This document shows, in pieces, positions 12,377 to 25,200 of a stretch of 64,000 nucleotides of DNA. The translations under genes and the position numbers were made by a program. Numbering within the stretch: position 1 is the first letter of the stretch; each line of letters opens with the position of its first letter. Under the pieces are notes generated by a model. The model ran no database searches and was not told the DNA's origin. It was given only the letters and a program-made list of their open reading frames with translations. Origin of the DNA: Polytrichum commune (lineage: Eukaryota > Streptophyta > Polytrichopsida > Polytrichales > Polytrichaceae); the NCBI GenBank assembly GCA_950295325.1, contig OX485808.1:24572527-24636526 (forward strand). The letters run 5' to 3'.

Positions 12377-14116
12377 GGCTCCATGAACTTTCATGTATCC
12401 ATACTGCTCCGTGAATTTCGTTCTCCGCAAGTAGAAGATCATGTATGAAACTTGTGAAAACAAATATATCTCGTAGAAGATAAGAGTAGGAAGTAGTGTA
12501 CCGGACATGTAAGTAGTGTGCAGTGCATAGAAATCCAGTGGCCTGTGGCCTGTGTACGACCTGATACATCAAAAGAATAAGGATATCACTTTAATGTCCT
12601 CTTTTGATAAAGAAGTTGACATTCTCCTTGTGCCACCAATGCTTGCCTATGACCACAAAATAATTATCATAGAGTACCTAGCAACTCAAAAGTCATCAGT
12701 GATACACCAATATGTATTCTTGATGCACATTATTTCAGATGCAAAGAAATCGATGGATAGCGGACACTCCGCCATAGACACGAATTATTCTAATCCCAAA
12801 AGTGATGCAGAATTCAAAATACTCTGGACCAGACCAATTTCGAAAATGTGGACGGATTACAGGAAGTGTTGTACCCACTAATTGAAATTAAAGGTATGGT
12901 TCCATGCATGTGCCTATGAGTTTGGCACAAATAAATGCTTCTTTCAAGCTCAGTGCCCAAATTCGGTACACCCTTTGAACTTTCTCAAATGTCAAACAAA
13001 AAGGCTCAAATTCAACAAGAATTGACTCATCTCATATACATTTGATGTTATTGAAGCTTAAGCCTAGACACACAATAAACCTTGACCCTTTTAGGATTTA
13101 GAGGCCCTCACAGGGACTCTGCATGTGTACAATCCATTCCCACGGCCTATAAAGAGTTTGCACGTTGAAATGTTCTAATAAAGTGACATATACGAAATTC
13201 AATGCTTTTTGTGATGACTGTTTCTGATCATTAATCAGTTCAATGTTTAGAGAGATCTCTCTCAAAAAAACCTCGTCTGCTCTCTAGCGTATTTTTCTTG
13301 ACCATTCTTCATTCATGCCCAGGAGTCATAAAAGTATGGTCGAGAAGAAGTATATGAGCCCATGGAATGGATTCCAGCCCTCTCGTGAGGCCACGTCACC
13401 TTTCAATTTCTGTCCGTCCGATGAAATTTTGTCTTCATGTCTGCCGTCGATTTTGACCGGAGCTTAACCGGAGATTAGCTGGAGCTTTTGGCCATTCCTC
13501 CTCATTTCGGAGCTCTCTCCTCTTCGCTCCTCTTATCCCGCTGGCCATTGTTGTTCATTGTTCGCCTCTTCAGTTGTCGTGCACTCTTTTTTGGTAAGTT
13601 TCATGCAGGGATTTGAGGTTTCCCCGCATCCCACAGCCAACAGAACAAGACGGAGATTCTGTGCTCGCATCAGTCCTGCATGTGGTGAAATTTACTGAAG
13701 CGACAAATCTTTGTGTAAGTAGCTCGGAGCGAGATTGGAGGTGAAGTTGGTTCCGGGAATCCTTGTTTTGTTGGATGATCTTTGGTGCAGCATTGTCGCG
13801 GGTCGATGGGAGGAGGAGGTTTGTGAAGTACCCATCAGCGGAGCGTTGGTTCTTTCTCTCTGTGCAAGGTATGTTTGTGTATGTGGTCAATGTCTTTCTT
13901 GGTGGTTTGAAATTTCATGTACGGGTTTTTGCATTGGTTGTGGCGATCACTTTGTTGTTGTGGTCTCATCGCACCTGATTCTGGGGGAGAGGTTCATGGT
14001 AAGGATCCCATTTGTTTTGGTTTGTTTCAATAGTTCCTTTTCGATTGTTCCTGGCAAGGGTTCCAAAAGAAATACAAGAAAACTGATTTGTGTCCTCATT
14101 TGGTTGAGGAGCACAG
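12377..14116. other. intergenic spacer
   Basis: Holds the 3' flank of peroxiredoxin Q. From about 13500 there is a CT-rich, slightly GC-richer stretch that looks like the 5' region of a gene, but no exon upstream of the eL43 remains could be identified. Confidence 0.4.
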
Positions 14117-14636
14117 TTTGCTGTGAAGAGGAAGGCTGTGGGAATCTGGAATTGGAAGGACTGTGGCAAGGTGAAGGCCGGAGGTGCCTACACACTGAGG
14201 TAAGTCTTCTGCAGACAATCTTATGGCACACGTTGCACATGATTTGTGGATTATTAATCTTCAATTCTATTAAGCACCTTTGCACACAAATTTAATGTGT
14301 GATGGCCAGCTGCTTACCACTCAAATGTGTTTCAAAAACTGATAACATGATTGCTTGCTACTACACAATGTCTTACCCAGGTTGTTTCCTCAGTCTTGCA
14401 TTTGTTGATATTTTATGTCATTATAAAGTAAGGGCTAGTGAGGGGTAGATCTGCTTACAAAATCCAGTTAGGGGGTTTGTAAAAAATCAAGTTCACACCT
14501 GCCCTATGAAGTAGCCATAAATTTCATATTTTTTATGCTTACTTTTGGTTGTGGTTTGTTTTCTTTTTACAGCACAGCAGCTGCTGTCACAGTTCGCAGT
14601 ACCATTCGGCGACTTAGAGAGGCCACAGAGAGTTAG
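14117..14636 (+). pseudogene. 3' exons of ribosomal protein eL43 (L37a), truncated
   Basis: Two exons, 14117..14199 and 14573..14636, joined by a GTAAGT...TTTTACAG intron, encode the C-terminal half of eL43: [28 protein letters not shown], then TAAAVTVRSTIRRLREATES and a stop. eL43 is a roughly 92-residue zinc-ribbon protein of the large cytosolic subunit. Two things argue against function. The N-terminal half, with the first CxxC pair, is not found in the 1.7 kb upstream. The second zinc pair, normally W-G-C-K-D-C, reads W-N-W-K-D-C, so one zinc ligand is lost. The remaining frame is intact and the splice sites are good, so the loss may be recent, or upstream exons may be diverged. Confidence 0.75.
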
Positions 14637-15827
14637 GTCTGATGTAAGATGATAGTCATGGAATTATCAATGGAATCTTCTCAACGTAGATATTTCACTG
14701 GCAATGTTGAAACAGTTGGAATTCACTCACTATGCATGTGCATGTCTATTTGTTACTGTCATTGGTAGATGTAATTCACAATTGTCAGTGCATGATGCAA
14801 TCTTTGGTTGGTGAAGATCTTGTTTGATATTAATGTTATACTGTAGCCTGTTTCTTGTGATTATTCGGTGTGTTCCTAAAATGTATAGATTTAAGTAATT
14901 TCTAACTCCAGGTTATTGAATGCGTTAGGGATTTAAGGGTATTGAAGTTGCATGCACGGTTTAGTACAATCCATCATTTTCCTCTACAAACGTGTGCATA
15001 TTTTCACAGGTCATGTTTAGTTCTCTTTTGTACTGTTGTAGCTGAGTTTGTGCTGAAATGGAGTTCCCTCAAAACCCCTCGTTTGTGATATTAAAATTCT
15101 CAAGAGCTGTTTCCAAAGCTGAGCTCATGGAATTCGATTTTGCCTTATGGACTCTCGAATACAACTTTATGATGATGAATCATCACTATGAAAGACTACA
15201 ACTAAACATTGTATCTAGTGTAACTTACTATTCGGAGTCACATAATGCTGTATTTGTTTTTACTATTAATGTTGTTTTTTACTAAGTAAAGATGGTAATG
15301 TTCTATAATGTCCAAACATTCAAATCGACCTTTGTTGGCAATAAATGACATAGACAGTAAGTTGTTATAGCGTTGTGTAACTCCAAATAGTAAGTGACAC
15401 TAAATATGATATTCAATGTGATATCGACATCTACGAATATTTCTGAAGCTATTCATGAACCCTAAATTCTGAACCCTAAACTGCCCCTCATGTTCAAAAC
15501 TTGAGCATTTGGCGTTGGCCTTGTTGGCCTTCTGTCTCAAAAAAAAGAAAAAGGAACATATTCAAAACCCCCTTAACTTTTTATGCACTGGATTTAGTCA
15601 TTGATGGGTAAAACTATTTATGCACATAACTGAAGAGCATTTATAGTGTTCAAATAGTTGATCCTATTGCAAAATCAGTAAGTAGAATTAACTCCAGTCT
15701 AATTACTTTTAGACTTTTAACTATACTCTGTTATACTCCACAGAAACAGAGGCTGTGCGTGGTTATAATTTCTCTTGAAATCAAGAAGTCTGAGGCTTGA
15801 TCCTGTTATACACGATCGTTTGTCACC
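14637..15827. other. intergenic spacer with repeat fragments
   Basis: No gene recognised. 15299-15339 is matched in inverted orientation at about 19376-19420, and 15366-15410 in direct orientation at 19462-19500. Around 15460-15550 lie CCCTAAA-like motifs and a TCTC-plus-A-run that resembles a SINE tail. Confidence 0.45.
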
Positions 15828-16573
15828 ATGGTACATGATGTAGACCTTGAGTTTCTAGAATCTCATCACCGAGAAGCAAACTTGTTGACCTGTTTCAAGT
15901 TCTCCAGAATTTGTGTGTGGTTGGCTCTCGCTCTACTTGTGCTCCTCTGTTTTGTAAAATGGGCAATTCTCTGGCTGCAACCCCCAAGTTACACAAATCC
16001 AATTACACAAGAGTTTGAAGTGCATAGCATGAAGCATCATCAGGTGCATCTCCGATTGCTTCAAGCAACAGATGTCCCACATACGAATGTCTCTGTGACA
16101 GCTGCATGCAATGCGACACCATATCCGAAATTATGTGATGGCATGCTGCAAAGTTTTGGATCGGTGCTTGATGATCCCCAGGTTTACATTGTGGGAGCTT
16201 TGACCCCGTTGCTTGCCAATGCGAACCACATCCTTCAGAATGTAACACAGTGCTGTGACTCCATGCCTCTTGACTTGAATTCGATCTGCAAGAATCCATG
16301 GGTGCTGTGCTGACCTATCATCAAGATTGTTTGGGCACATTGCAACAGCTGCCGTTACAAAACGGGACAGTTTGTGGTGCTCAGGATGTGACCTTCAGTG
16401 CTTCCTCCGATTTGCTCAAGCAGCTTACCGTGATAATTTGTGACAATGTGGCCTTGCTTATCCCAAATGAAGCCGGAACCATTTCCCTCTGGGACCTGCA
16501 ACATGCTCATTTCCACTCCAGATTTCAGCACAATCCATATTTGCAGACTAACAATGTTCACATGACAAGATAG
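15828..16573 (+). pseudogene. pectinesterase pro-region (PMEI domain), frameshifted, no catalytic domain
   Basis: The frame from 15828 (good CACCATGG context) gives a cytosolic N-terminus, one membrane anchor (about residues 28-50) and the start of a pectin-methylesterase-inhibitor domain: VTAACNATPYPKLCDGML, then CDSMPLDLNSICKNPWVL, stopping at 16313. Similarity resumes in another frame from about 16300 as GAVLTYHQDCLGTLQQLP and ends at 16571-16573. The W-x-SA-LT-x5-C block of type-I pectinesterase pro-regions therefore spans a small indel near 16300. Such proteins should continue into a roughly 300-residue catalytic domain; none of its motifs were seen downstream. It is best read as a dead, truncated copy. 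An isolated secreted inhibitor is less likely because of the frameshift. Confidence 0.65.
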
Positions 16574-17588
16574 CAGCAAGACCAAGGTTGATTTTTTTTG
16601 CATACAAAATCAGTAATTTCTTCCAATTGTGGTCCATGCTCAGAGGCACCTTTTGCTATGCCAAAATGAGCTTCACCCTCAATGAACCAATATAAAAAGT
16701 TCTTTGTTGAAACATCCACATCACTTTCAAGCATGCAACGGAAAACTCATTGAAGATAGAAGGTGTTGTATGCAAAACAATGAACTCCAGACCAAAAGTT
16801 ATGATAAGTTCGGGAAGCATATGTGGGAGCATTCTACAGTTACCTATCTTTGTCCAGAAACCAGGTTTTTAACCCTATTAAAGGTTGTGCAAGAAGCTCC
16901 AAGTTCGAAGGTACCTCAGCAGGGGGAAGATCGCCGGAGGGAGCAATTGGTGGGGTCACTTCATCAATAGTCATTGTTGGATCCCCTAGACCCTTTGCTG
17001 CAATCATAAACACACCACTTTCACAAAATCTCAGTGTAAGGATGCTGGATGTGGAACATGAAAATTGAAGACAAAGTCACATTGAACAACCCATTCAACA
17101 GAATGTGCTGAGCCAATTAAGCTGACAATAATCAATGTGGTATTCAACAGAAGGTGGCCTACGTAGAGGACTGGTCCTTCTTACTCAGGTTATGAGGTTT
17201 CCATTCTAAAAAGATAGGCAACCAAAAAGATGGAAGACAGATTTCAACCGTGGGTTTTTAATGATATTTTAGGTTCACATATCAACTTACATGCAACCTG
17301 CGAGAAGATTGTGCTTCAAAGTGAAAATGGACTTAAGGTGTACTTTATTTTTATCATCTAATGTGATCCTTTAACATGTAATCCAAAAGGTCCAACAAGC
17401 ATAACTCTTGAGATGAGACTTACGGTTGCGAAGCATGTGACTCGTTCTTTTTATTTTTTCCAATGTGGAAGTGCCACTTCAGTGGTGGAATTGCAGTGGT
17501 TAGCACTGCTCCCCTTACTCTAATTGCATCCATTGCCATCATAGTTGTTGCCTAGTATTGTCCTTTATTTTGTCTATATTCTTGAGGC
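16574..17588. other. intergenic spacer
   Basis: No gene recognised. No pectinesterase catalytic motif was seen. A short open frame at 16823-17068 has no recognisable similarity. Confidence 0.4.
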
Positions 17589-17630
17589 TTGTCGTCATTG
17601 CTTAAGAGTGCTTGTCCTTGTCCTGTTGCA

Positions 17631-18140
17631 ATGGATAAGACAAAATTTAATGGACAACATATTGTTTGTGATCGCCTACTAGCATATGTACTTGAATTTT
17701 GTTGCAATTGTGAATGTCCTTGGGTTCGTTATGATCGCCGTCACGTGGACCGAGGCGCATTGCTGAAGTTGCTCGCAACTTTGACGACTCTTTCGACGAA
17801 GACCCGGGAGAATGCTACATACACGGTGCAGCTCGCAGCACTTCGGCTGGCATCCCATGACATGCAGCTTATGGAGAGGAACTTATCTCCAATGGAAAAG
17901 ATGTCGTTTACCCTTAAAAGGTTTGACATGAACATGAAGATCTTCACCAGGAATTGGAAAATACACTCACCAATCCCGGAATACCTGTGCACAAGCTCGC
18001 TACACGAACTAAGCGTGCAAGATCTACATCGTCTTCGAGAACTTATTCATGGAGGTTGGACGCAGGAGATCGCAGCGCGTAGAGGAGACGGAACATCCAA
18101 GTCTCCCAGTGTCTGGGTAACACTGACACACCGAAGTTAA
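17631..18140 (+). CDS. unrecognised ORF or exon
   Basis: An open frame from the ATG at 17631 runs 169 codons to a stop at 18140. From about 17730 the DNA is richer in G+C than its flanks and the product has an ordinary amphipathic composition, which suggests real coding DNA. Visible segments include RGALLKLLATLTTLSTKT, VQLAALRLASHDMQLMERN and SPMEKMSFTLKRFDMNMK, predicted helical. No domain is recognised. It may be an exon of a larger gene or part of a transposon, since repeat fragments lie on both sides (15.3 and 19.4 kb). No function is proposed. Confidence 0.35.
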   Translation: MDKTKFNGQHIVCDRLLAYVLEFCCNCECPWVRYDRRHVDRGALLKLLATLTTLSTKTRENATYTVQLAALRLASHDMQLMERNLSPMEKMSFTLKRFDMNMKIFTRNWKIHSPIPEYLCTSSLHELSVQDLHRLRELIHGGWTQEIAARRGDGTSKSPSVWVTLTHRS

Positions 18141-20820
18141 GGTAATTCAACCTTATGACACACTGCCTCAACACATTGCTTTGAGAAACCTGATGTGTTC
18201 CGATGGATTGTGACAGACCTTAGACAGGCTCCCCCTCATCCCTGACTTCTTCGAGATTGTTGGAATTTTATTCTCAAGGGTAATTAGCTATTATTTATTA
18301 CGCCTTCTAGTTTAGTTGGGTTTTATGTTCATTTAAGTAGGATTTATGAAGATGTGCCAAAAACTATGAAGGTCACCTTGCAGCTGAATACCATTTGCAA
18401 AGTACAAGGAGATCTAGTGTATTTTATATACAACATCGGTGTGTAGGCAGCTTGTAAATGTCCCTTTAAGTTTATTGACCTTTGACAATTGTTGATATAC
18501 TTCTGCTTTGTTTGACAGTGGTTTGTGTATCGGTACTTGCTATTCAAGCTAGACAGGTCAGTTGCTCAATGTCCCTAAAGCATTGTATCGATAAAAAATT
18601 ACTAGGCTATTATATATATTGCACATGCAAAAGCTTCCTTGAACCAACTTGAAGGGCACTTGGACAGTTCATTGCTTGCAGTATGGGGAGGTCCGACTTC
18701 TGATATAATTGACTTCATGATTGATAGAAGGAGTATATTCATGATCTAACTTGGTTCTAGATTGTGTGTTAAATCTTACAGAGAAGTGTTGTTCAAGTTG
18801 ATTGAGGACACCAAGACAAAGGATTACTGGTCAATAAACTCTACAACCTCCATTTCAATCATTTAGAAGAGATTTGTAGAATTCCTGGAAATTTAAAGGT
18901 GAAAAAGGCTTCAACATTCTGAATACTTGAGAATTTGTCTACATTTGTGGTGTTACTTGGAGCGTTCTCACATTCTATAGGTCATTACATGTGGGCATAC
19001 AAGGTTGCTATTTATTGAACTTTTCAGAGCTAATGTTGAATCTCCTCAAAATTTTGTACTCAAGGGTTGAATTGCACTGGGCAACTTTGCTTCTTGTATC
19101 TCCATGTACATTGTGGAGTGTTTTTTGCGCTTTTGTTCATGCATTCACATCACTGAAATCCTTATCTGTGGTTTGATTTTTTAGGCTTGCTTCTTTACAC
19201 CAAAATGAGCAAAGTGAGGTCAGGCAAAGATTCAGCACATATCAAGAAGGTATTTCTCTGGGATTTTCCTCTGCAAATAAGCAAGAACAACAACAACAAC
19301 AACAACAACTTTCATTTGAGCCATATGCAGCCTCTTTATGCAATGTTGTAATTATTTATTGTGTATCTTATTTTTGGCCTACAAAGGTCAAATTGGTTGT
19401 TTGGACATTATAGAACATTAACATCTTCGCTTGGGGACAAAATACTTTACTAGTAGAAACATATAGCATTGTGTAACTCCAAATAGAAAGCGATACTATA
19501 TACAATATTTAGGGTAGTTTTTTTCAACTAATTTGAACTTCTCTCTCTTAAGCAAGTGTCCCCTATGGACAAAGGCATTGCTTTAACGTAGAGGGTGCCA
19601 ATTCCAACTCTTCTTCTTTTAAGAATCCCCTATACATGCTTCCTACTCTTGAGCACATCTTAAACCATTTTAATGTCTTTAACGCAAACTAGGAGCAAAT
19701 TTGAGTAAAAAGCGGAAAGGTTTCGGGAGAAGTATTCCTTCCGGACTTCTTCTCCCACCAGCGGCGGGCCTCTGGCCCCAAGCGGCTCGTTGTGAGGGAA
19801 GAAGCTTTTGGGAGCATTCCTTCTTCTTTTTTCCTTTCAAAAATGAGTGACAACTTCCTTGGGTCTAAGCATATTGAGAATTCCTTGGATGTCGATCTAC
19901 ATTAGGAAATCCAAGTTCTATTATATTCAAAATATTTTCCCCTGACTAACTTATCTTTATCAAGAGGGACCTCATCGTTTATTTTTCGGAAAAATACCTA
20001 GTTTTATAAAACCGTTCATACATTGGCAACATTGTAAAGGTTCAATTTTCTGACTTTTCATTGTTGTGACCGACATAATAATGGTCCATTAGCCATCCCT
20101 ATTGCCTACCAAGTGGAGTGTAAGAAGGGCATGATGTCATGCGCATCTTTCAACAGGCGGACCCCTATATAGGGAGGAGGATGAGGTCCTAGTCTAATGA
20201 TACTGGTAGTTGGTGTCAAGTTTAAAGTTTATGTTTCTGAAGCACAATGTGGGAAAGATGTTTAGTATCATTTGGGAGAGGGACTCCCCAAGGGATTTGG
20301 TTTTGGTTCATGCAAATTCGAGGCCAAAAAGGTGGCCAATGAAAGGTTGGTGAATAGCACCACAAATGCTAACATTGATAACAATAGTGGGGGAGGGTGT
20401 CCAACCAAGTTGTTGAAGATGTGGGATTACTACATCATAATTTGTGTGTTTACGTGCCCCTCCAATACACATAATGCACCATAAAAATATCCATTTATAC
20501 AATTTACAAATTTACAAAAGTATGCTTTGGTCTTTCTATAATGAATCTAATGATGAAAATTTCAACATAATTAAAAATCTCATTATCTTGGTTAAAAACT
20601 TGATTTTGTAGATTGGTGGAAAATTGCAAGCACAACTATGAACTTGAAACAATTAAAAGTATCAAAACATCTCTTGAGAGGTGAGCACTTCAAACGTGCA
20701 ATGCAATTTTGTCCCAATTTTGTGTTATGTTTTGCAAAGTGATAGACGATTTCCATACAGTTTATGCATGGGTTGAAAAATATATGGTTAAAACATAAAT
20801 TCATAAACATTTGAGCACTG
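18141..20820. other. intergenic spacer
   Basis: No gene recognised. It contains a CAA microsatellite (about 19287-19310), the partners of the 15.3-kb repeats (19376-19500), and a GC-richer patch at about 19690-19850 with no clear coding content. Confidence 0.45.
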
Positions 20821-20829
20821 TCCCAGGAA

Positions 20830-21010
20830 ATTTTTGGGCATAATCGGTCGTGATTCTAGTGTTTCCAAGTCCAAACAGTCACATTTTGAAATCTTGTGGT
20901 TTTTCTTTATAATTTGAGGTATATTTTGTAGATTCCTCTAGAACAATGTGTAATTTTTCCGAAGTCTTGAACTTCAATTGGTCATTTCTCAAACTTAACC
21001 GGTTCATCTG
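20830..21010 (+). repeat. dispersed repeat family A, copy 2
   Basis: It opens with TTTTTGGGCATAATCGGT and continues to TTGGTCATTTCTCAAACTTA. The same order of blocks occurs at about 52595-52780 (+), reversed at about 2880-3055, and at 63923 to the window end (+). A reversed fragment lies at about 27130-27185. Confidence 0.75.
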
Positions 21011-21059
21011 TAACTACACTAAATTGTAAAGAAAAACCACAAGATTTCAATATTAATTG

Positions 21060-21315
21060 TAAAATTGTGGTATAGTGTCACCAACACTAAATGTTAACCC
21101 AACATTGTTTGCCATTTCTTGTTAACTTTTTGGGGATTATAGATTTACAGTGTAACAACTACTGTCACTTACCAAGTGATTCTTCATCCAAAGTTCAATC
21201 ATCCATGACAATATTTCATCACAGTTTGTTGACAAGAGAAGGTAGGGTTTTGGCCAATGGATGAACTTATCCATCATCCATGACAATATTTGTTCCCTCG
21301 TTCATAAGTGTTATC
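21060..21315 (+). repeat. dispersed repeat family B, copy 1
   Basis: Collinear with about 57600-57845. Shared blocks include GTGTCACCAACACTAAATGT, CTGTCACTTACCAAGTGATT, CATCCATGACAATATTTCAT and a repeated CATCCATGACAA motif near the end. It has no coding content and is probably a non-autonomous transposon. Confidence 0.75.
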
Positions 21316-21387
21316 CGCAAAGATACCATAGTGACATCAAATACCATATGACATCAACTATCATATTAGTAACCAGGTCGAACTTTT

Positions 21388-21660
21388 TAGGGGTTGTTTA
21401 CAACATGGACCATGAAGTCGTCCCAATGCTCTATAAAATTTGTGATTGGCTGTTGAATTCATCCCGGGACCGCTTCGGTTTACATCAAGGAAAAAAATAT
21501 CAGAGTGACCACGGAGTTGGAGGTCCCCAAAAAACATTTTTAAGGCTTACCTTATCCACTAACATGGTCCAACATGTTTTGTGATGGGAGAGGTAAAAGA
21601 GGTGCTCTAGTAGAAAAAGACAAGGACCCGTGGCAAAGAAATGTTGTTGTAATAAATTGT
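21388..21660 (+). repeat. MITE-like repeat family C, copy 1
   Basis: About 270 bp similar throughout to 63070-63335: GGACCATGAAGTCG..., TCCCGGGACC-CTTCGGTTTACA, a TTTTTAAGGC/TTTTCAAGGC block, and an AGGACCCGTGG/AGGGGCCCGTGG block near the end. No coding content. Confidence 0.75.
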
Positions 21661-22281
21661 TAACGATTTTTTTTGGGGAAGGAAGAGAACATGCATCTCG
21701 ATTTTGGACCCCCATGGAGTTAATACTTATTCATTGTTGATTCAATAACATCAAAGTTCAATGCTAGTTTAATGTATTTTTTGGTATTGTGTCATCACTT
21801 AAGCAATGACCATTGAAGCAACAATAAATCAACATTAAATGATACAATATTGTTTTTATGCTTATTAGACAATTGGCATTGTAACAAAATCCATATAGTG
21901 CATTTTTTTCTTCCATTTCTAAATCAACACTAAGTTTGTGCAAATTGATTCAATACTTTATGAACAAGTATTCAAGATGCGACATTGCATCAACCTTGTT
22001 TCTATACTAAATCACCAATCAATCATCTATAACATTGATTCAACATTATTTATGCAACATCCAATCAATGATATGATGTTGTTTATTTATTGATTCAACA
22101 CTAATTTAACACTATTGATGTTTAACAAAACCATGAATCAAACACACACTCACTATACTTGTAGCCTTTGAAACTTTCCCTGCAATAATCTACAATCACT
22201 GCAATCTCTATGTGCATGAAAGTAAGTACAAAAATTAGGCACTCACCTGATAACTCAAGAGTAACTAGTGATACTCAAAGT

Positions 22282-25200
22282 TCAAAACTTAAATGAGTTT
22301 AGAAAGAAGAAGCGTGCTTTCACAAAATGAGGAACCACTTGCACAACTTTGAGAATAGAAGTTGTTTCTATCACTACATAAGCTTCTGTTTGTATTTGTA
22401 ACCACTTCAACTCAGCACACTCTACAGTAGTGTTGAACCTCACATAGTCATACATTCTTACAAGTGCTAAATCTTTTGTGACCTTGTTTCTTTCTACATC
22501 CAATAAGCTACATCGAAATAACAAACGAAGTTGACCATATGAAGTCCTCTCCTCTTCACCAACATCTTCCATTTGAATGGCAATTGAATTGTACCACTCT
22601 TTTCCATGGAATTCGTGAGATGCTCGTGCATACATAGGCCAGTCCCCAAATCGAGCACCATTGCCAAGGGGTATAGCTAGTGAGCCATAAACCTGCAATA
22701 CCTGGAATTGATAAAAGGAAGCATCATATGTCAACAAGTATGAACAAATATCAAGCCCAAAGATAAATACTGAAAAATACAAGATATCCAAAAATTTGAA
22801 TTGGTCGACATAATTTACTTACTTCAGCATCTTTCAAATTGTTGTCATGGGTGTAGGATTTCAAGGCCATTGCCAATTCCAAACCAATCTCTGGTTGTGC
22901 AAAAAGTATTCGTTGCAATTTGGTTGGATTTGAGTAGCTGGATGTGGCAATGTTGTCAAGTGCCAAAGTTCGTATGCGCAAGGTAGTTTGGTATCCAGCT
23001 AAGACATTTTGCCCAACCTCCACAGCCTACAATCCACTCAAAAAATTATAGATAGCATAACTACTTCAAATACATAATAAAAATTTGCATTATAAGCCAA
23101 CTTGGTAGGTTTAAAGCATTAGGTTTGGATCATACCAAGTCTAGAGCTGTTGTTTTCTCAACAATGGGTGCAAAACCTTCTCTTTCTTGGGCATTTTTCC
23201 GAAGTGCTTGTAATCTTCTATTGTGCTTGACAATATAGTTGATATAGTATTTTCTGTTGCTCCGTCTATAAGCTGATTTCATTAAAGCTATATGCAAGTG
23301 CTCGTACAGATTAGAGCTGTATTCAAATGGTGTACCAGACCTCCGAATTGCATCACTAAAATGGCTCATTGCATGGACTTTTACTAAATGAAAGTCTGAT
23401 TTTTGCCATTTTGATAATGCTCCTGTAAATGCTTAAATTGCTCTGTGAAACCACAAACATCACATTATAGTTCATTAGAAAAAAGATGACCAGATCGTAC
23501 ATAATAAAACTTACCATCTTCACAACACATAAAAAGGATTAACTGGATAAGCATCTAAACCTAGTTGGAATGCAATATACAAGAAGTCATCAATAAACTC
23601 TTGCATGAGCTTATCCATATTTGCAAGGGATTCTTCAGTGTGTTCCTTTGATCGGCAAGCTTTCTCATACCACCTTAAAATTTTCACAACAGCTTTGATG
23701 ATATCCCTTCTGAACAATCCAATTATGCACACAGCAATCACCTGCACCACAATTTTGGATTATGTTAAATAATAATAAATACATTCTCAAAGTTTCTACA
23801 TGTATTGAAATCACACCTAAATTTGAACACCTAAATCTTATTAATCATTCTTTTTATTATATTAGTGACATAAATATCATTTGCAACATAAATACTAACC
23901 TGCATTACTGACCGATGCTCAAAGGCTGCATAATTTGAGTTGGTAGTGAAGTATCCTCCTTTGTCTGTGCCAGGAACTCGGAACTCTGAAAATCTAGAAG
24001 AATTTTTAATGCAAAGAAGCCTTTGATCCAACTCAGGGAGAATGGCTACAAACGTTGAAGTTGCAATGCTTCTTAATATATCTACAAGTGTCTTAAACAC
24101 TCCTAAATCTGACTGATGAAGCATGTCAACATTCACTGCTCTATAGGGATTACCAAATGTAGTATCTCCTCCCGCAAAGCCCCATAGAGCACACTGTTCC
24201 AACATGACAAGTAATTAGACAAATAAATTTGATCATATTTCAAAGATCTGCTTAATATATGCAATTAAATTTTCCTAGGTTTACAAGCAGAATACAAAAC
24301 GAGGTAAGTGGCATACCTGTACAGGATGAATAGAATATCGTTTGGAAAGCTTAGTAGCCATAGATGGGGAAGAAATCTGAATCTCTTCTAAGAGCCTCTT
24401 CATTTCCATCTCTATTCTATACGGGAATCTCTCCTGGACATCCCTCAATTTATCTGAAGGGCAAAAACACATGCTACAAGGAAGCATACACTTGTTTGTG
24501 TCAAAAATACACGTAACCTGTAAAATTCAACACTTTTTTTATATTAGTAACAAGAAATTATAATCTCCAAAACTTCAAATGAAAATACCAAAAAATATAT
24601 ATTAGAATCATTTATAACTTGTGTCAAAACTTGATATACCTTACAACCCTCTGGATGGTCACACACATATGAGTACAATCGAGGATACACCCATCTCTCT
24701 TCACCATTAGGATCTGATAGTAAGATTCCGTTGCAGCAAACAAGTACCATCAAGTTAGAATTGAAACAAACTCAACTTAGAAACAAGCATTTTGAAACAA
24801 CAATTTGAAACAAAATTTTAGATCATGATTAGGCTTACGTTTTGCTAGCATCTTTCAATGGTTTTAAAATATGCTCCAAACAACTCTGAAAAAGTTGCAA
24901 TCTCTCCAAGTAGGTAGTTTCCGTAGATGGAAGTATGGGAAAAACTGCTAGAAGAGCATGTCCTTCATCCAAATATCTATTTTCACAAGATATATTTCCA
25001 ATGCTGAGCACTAAAGGATGCCCACTAACTTTTCCATCTTTAGACAGTGAAGTCTGATCGATGTAAAGTATTAGTGGAGCAATCACAACACCTTCACTAT
25101 TGACATGGTCCTGCAAAGACACAATAAGAGGGTTTAGAAAATGAGACATCATACATCAAAAAATCAAGATCTTGCAAAATACCAAAATAGGATATGATTC

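Noticed and set aside
13735-14295. 186-codon plus-strand frame over the eL43 remnant
   Set aside because: It is in a different frame from the recognisable eL43 exon and runs through its splice donor; Cys/Val-rich composition looks random.
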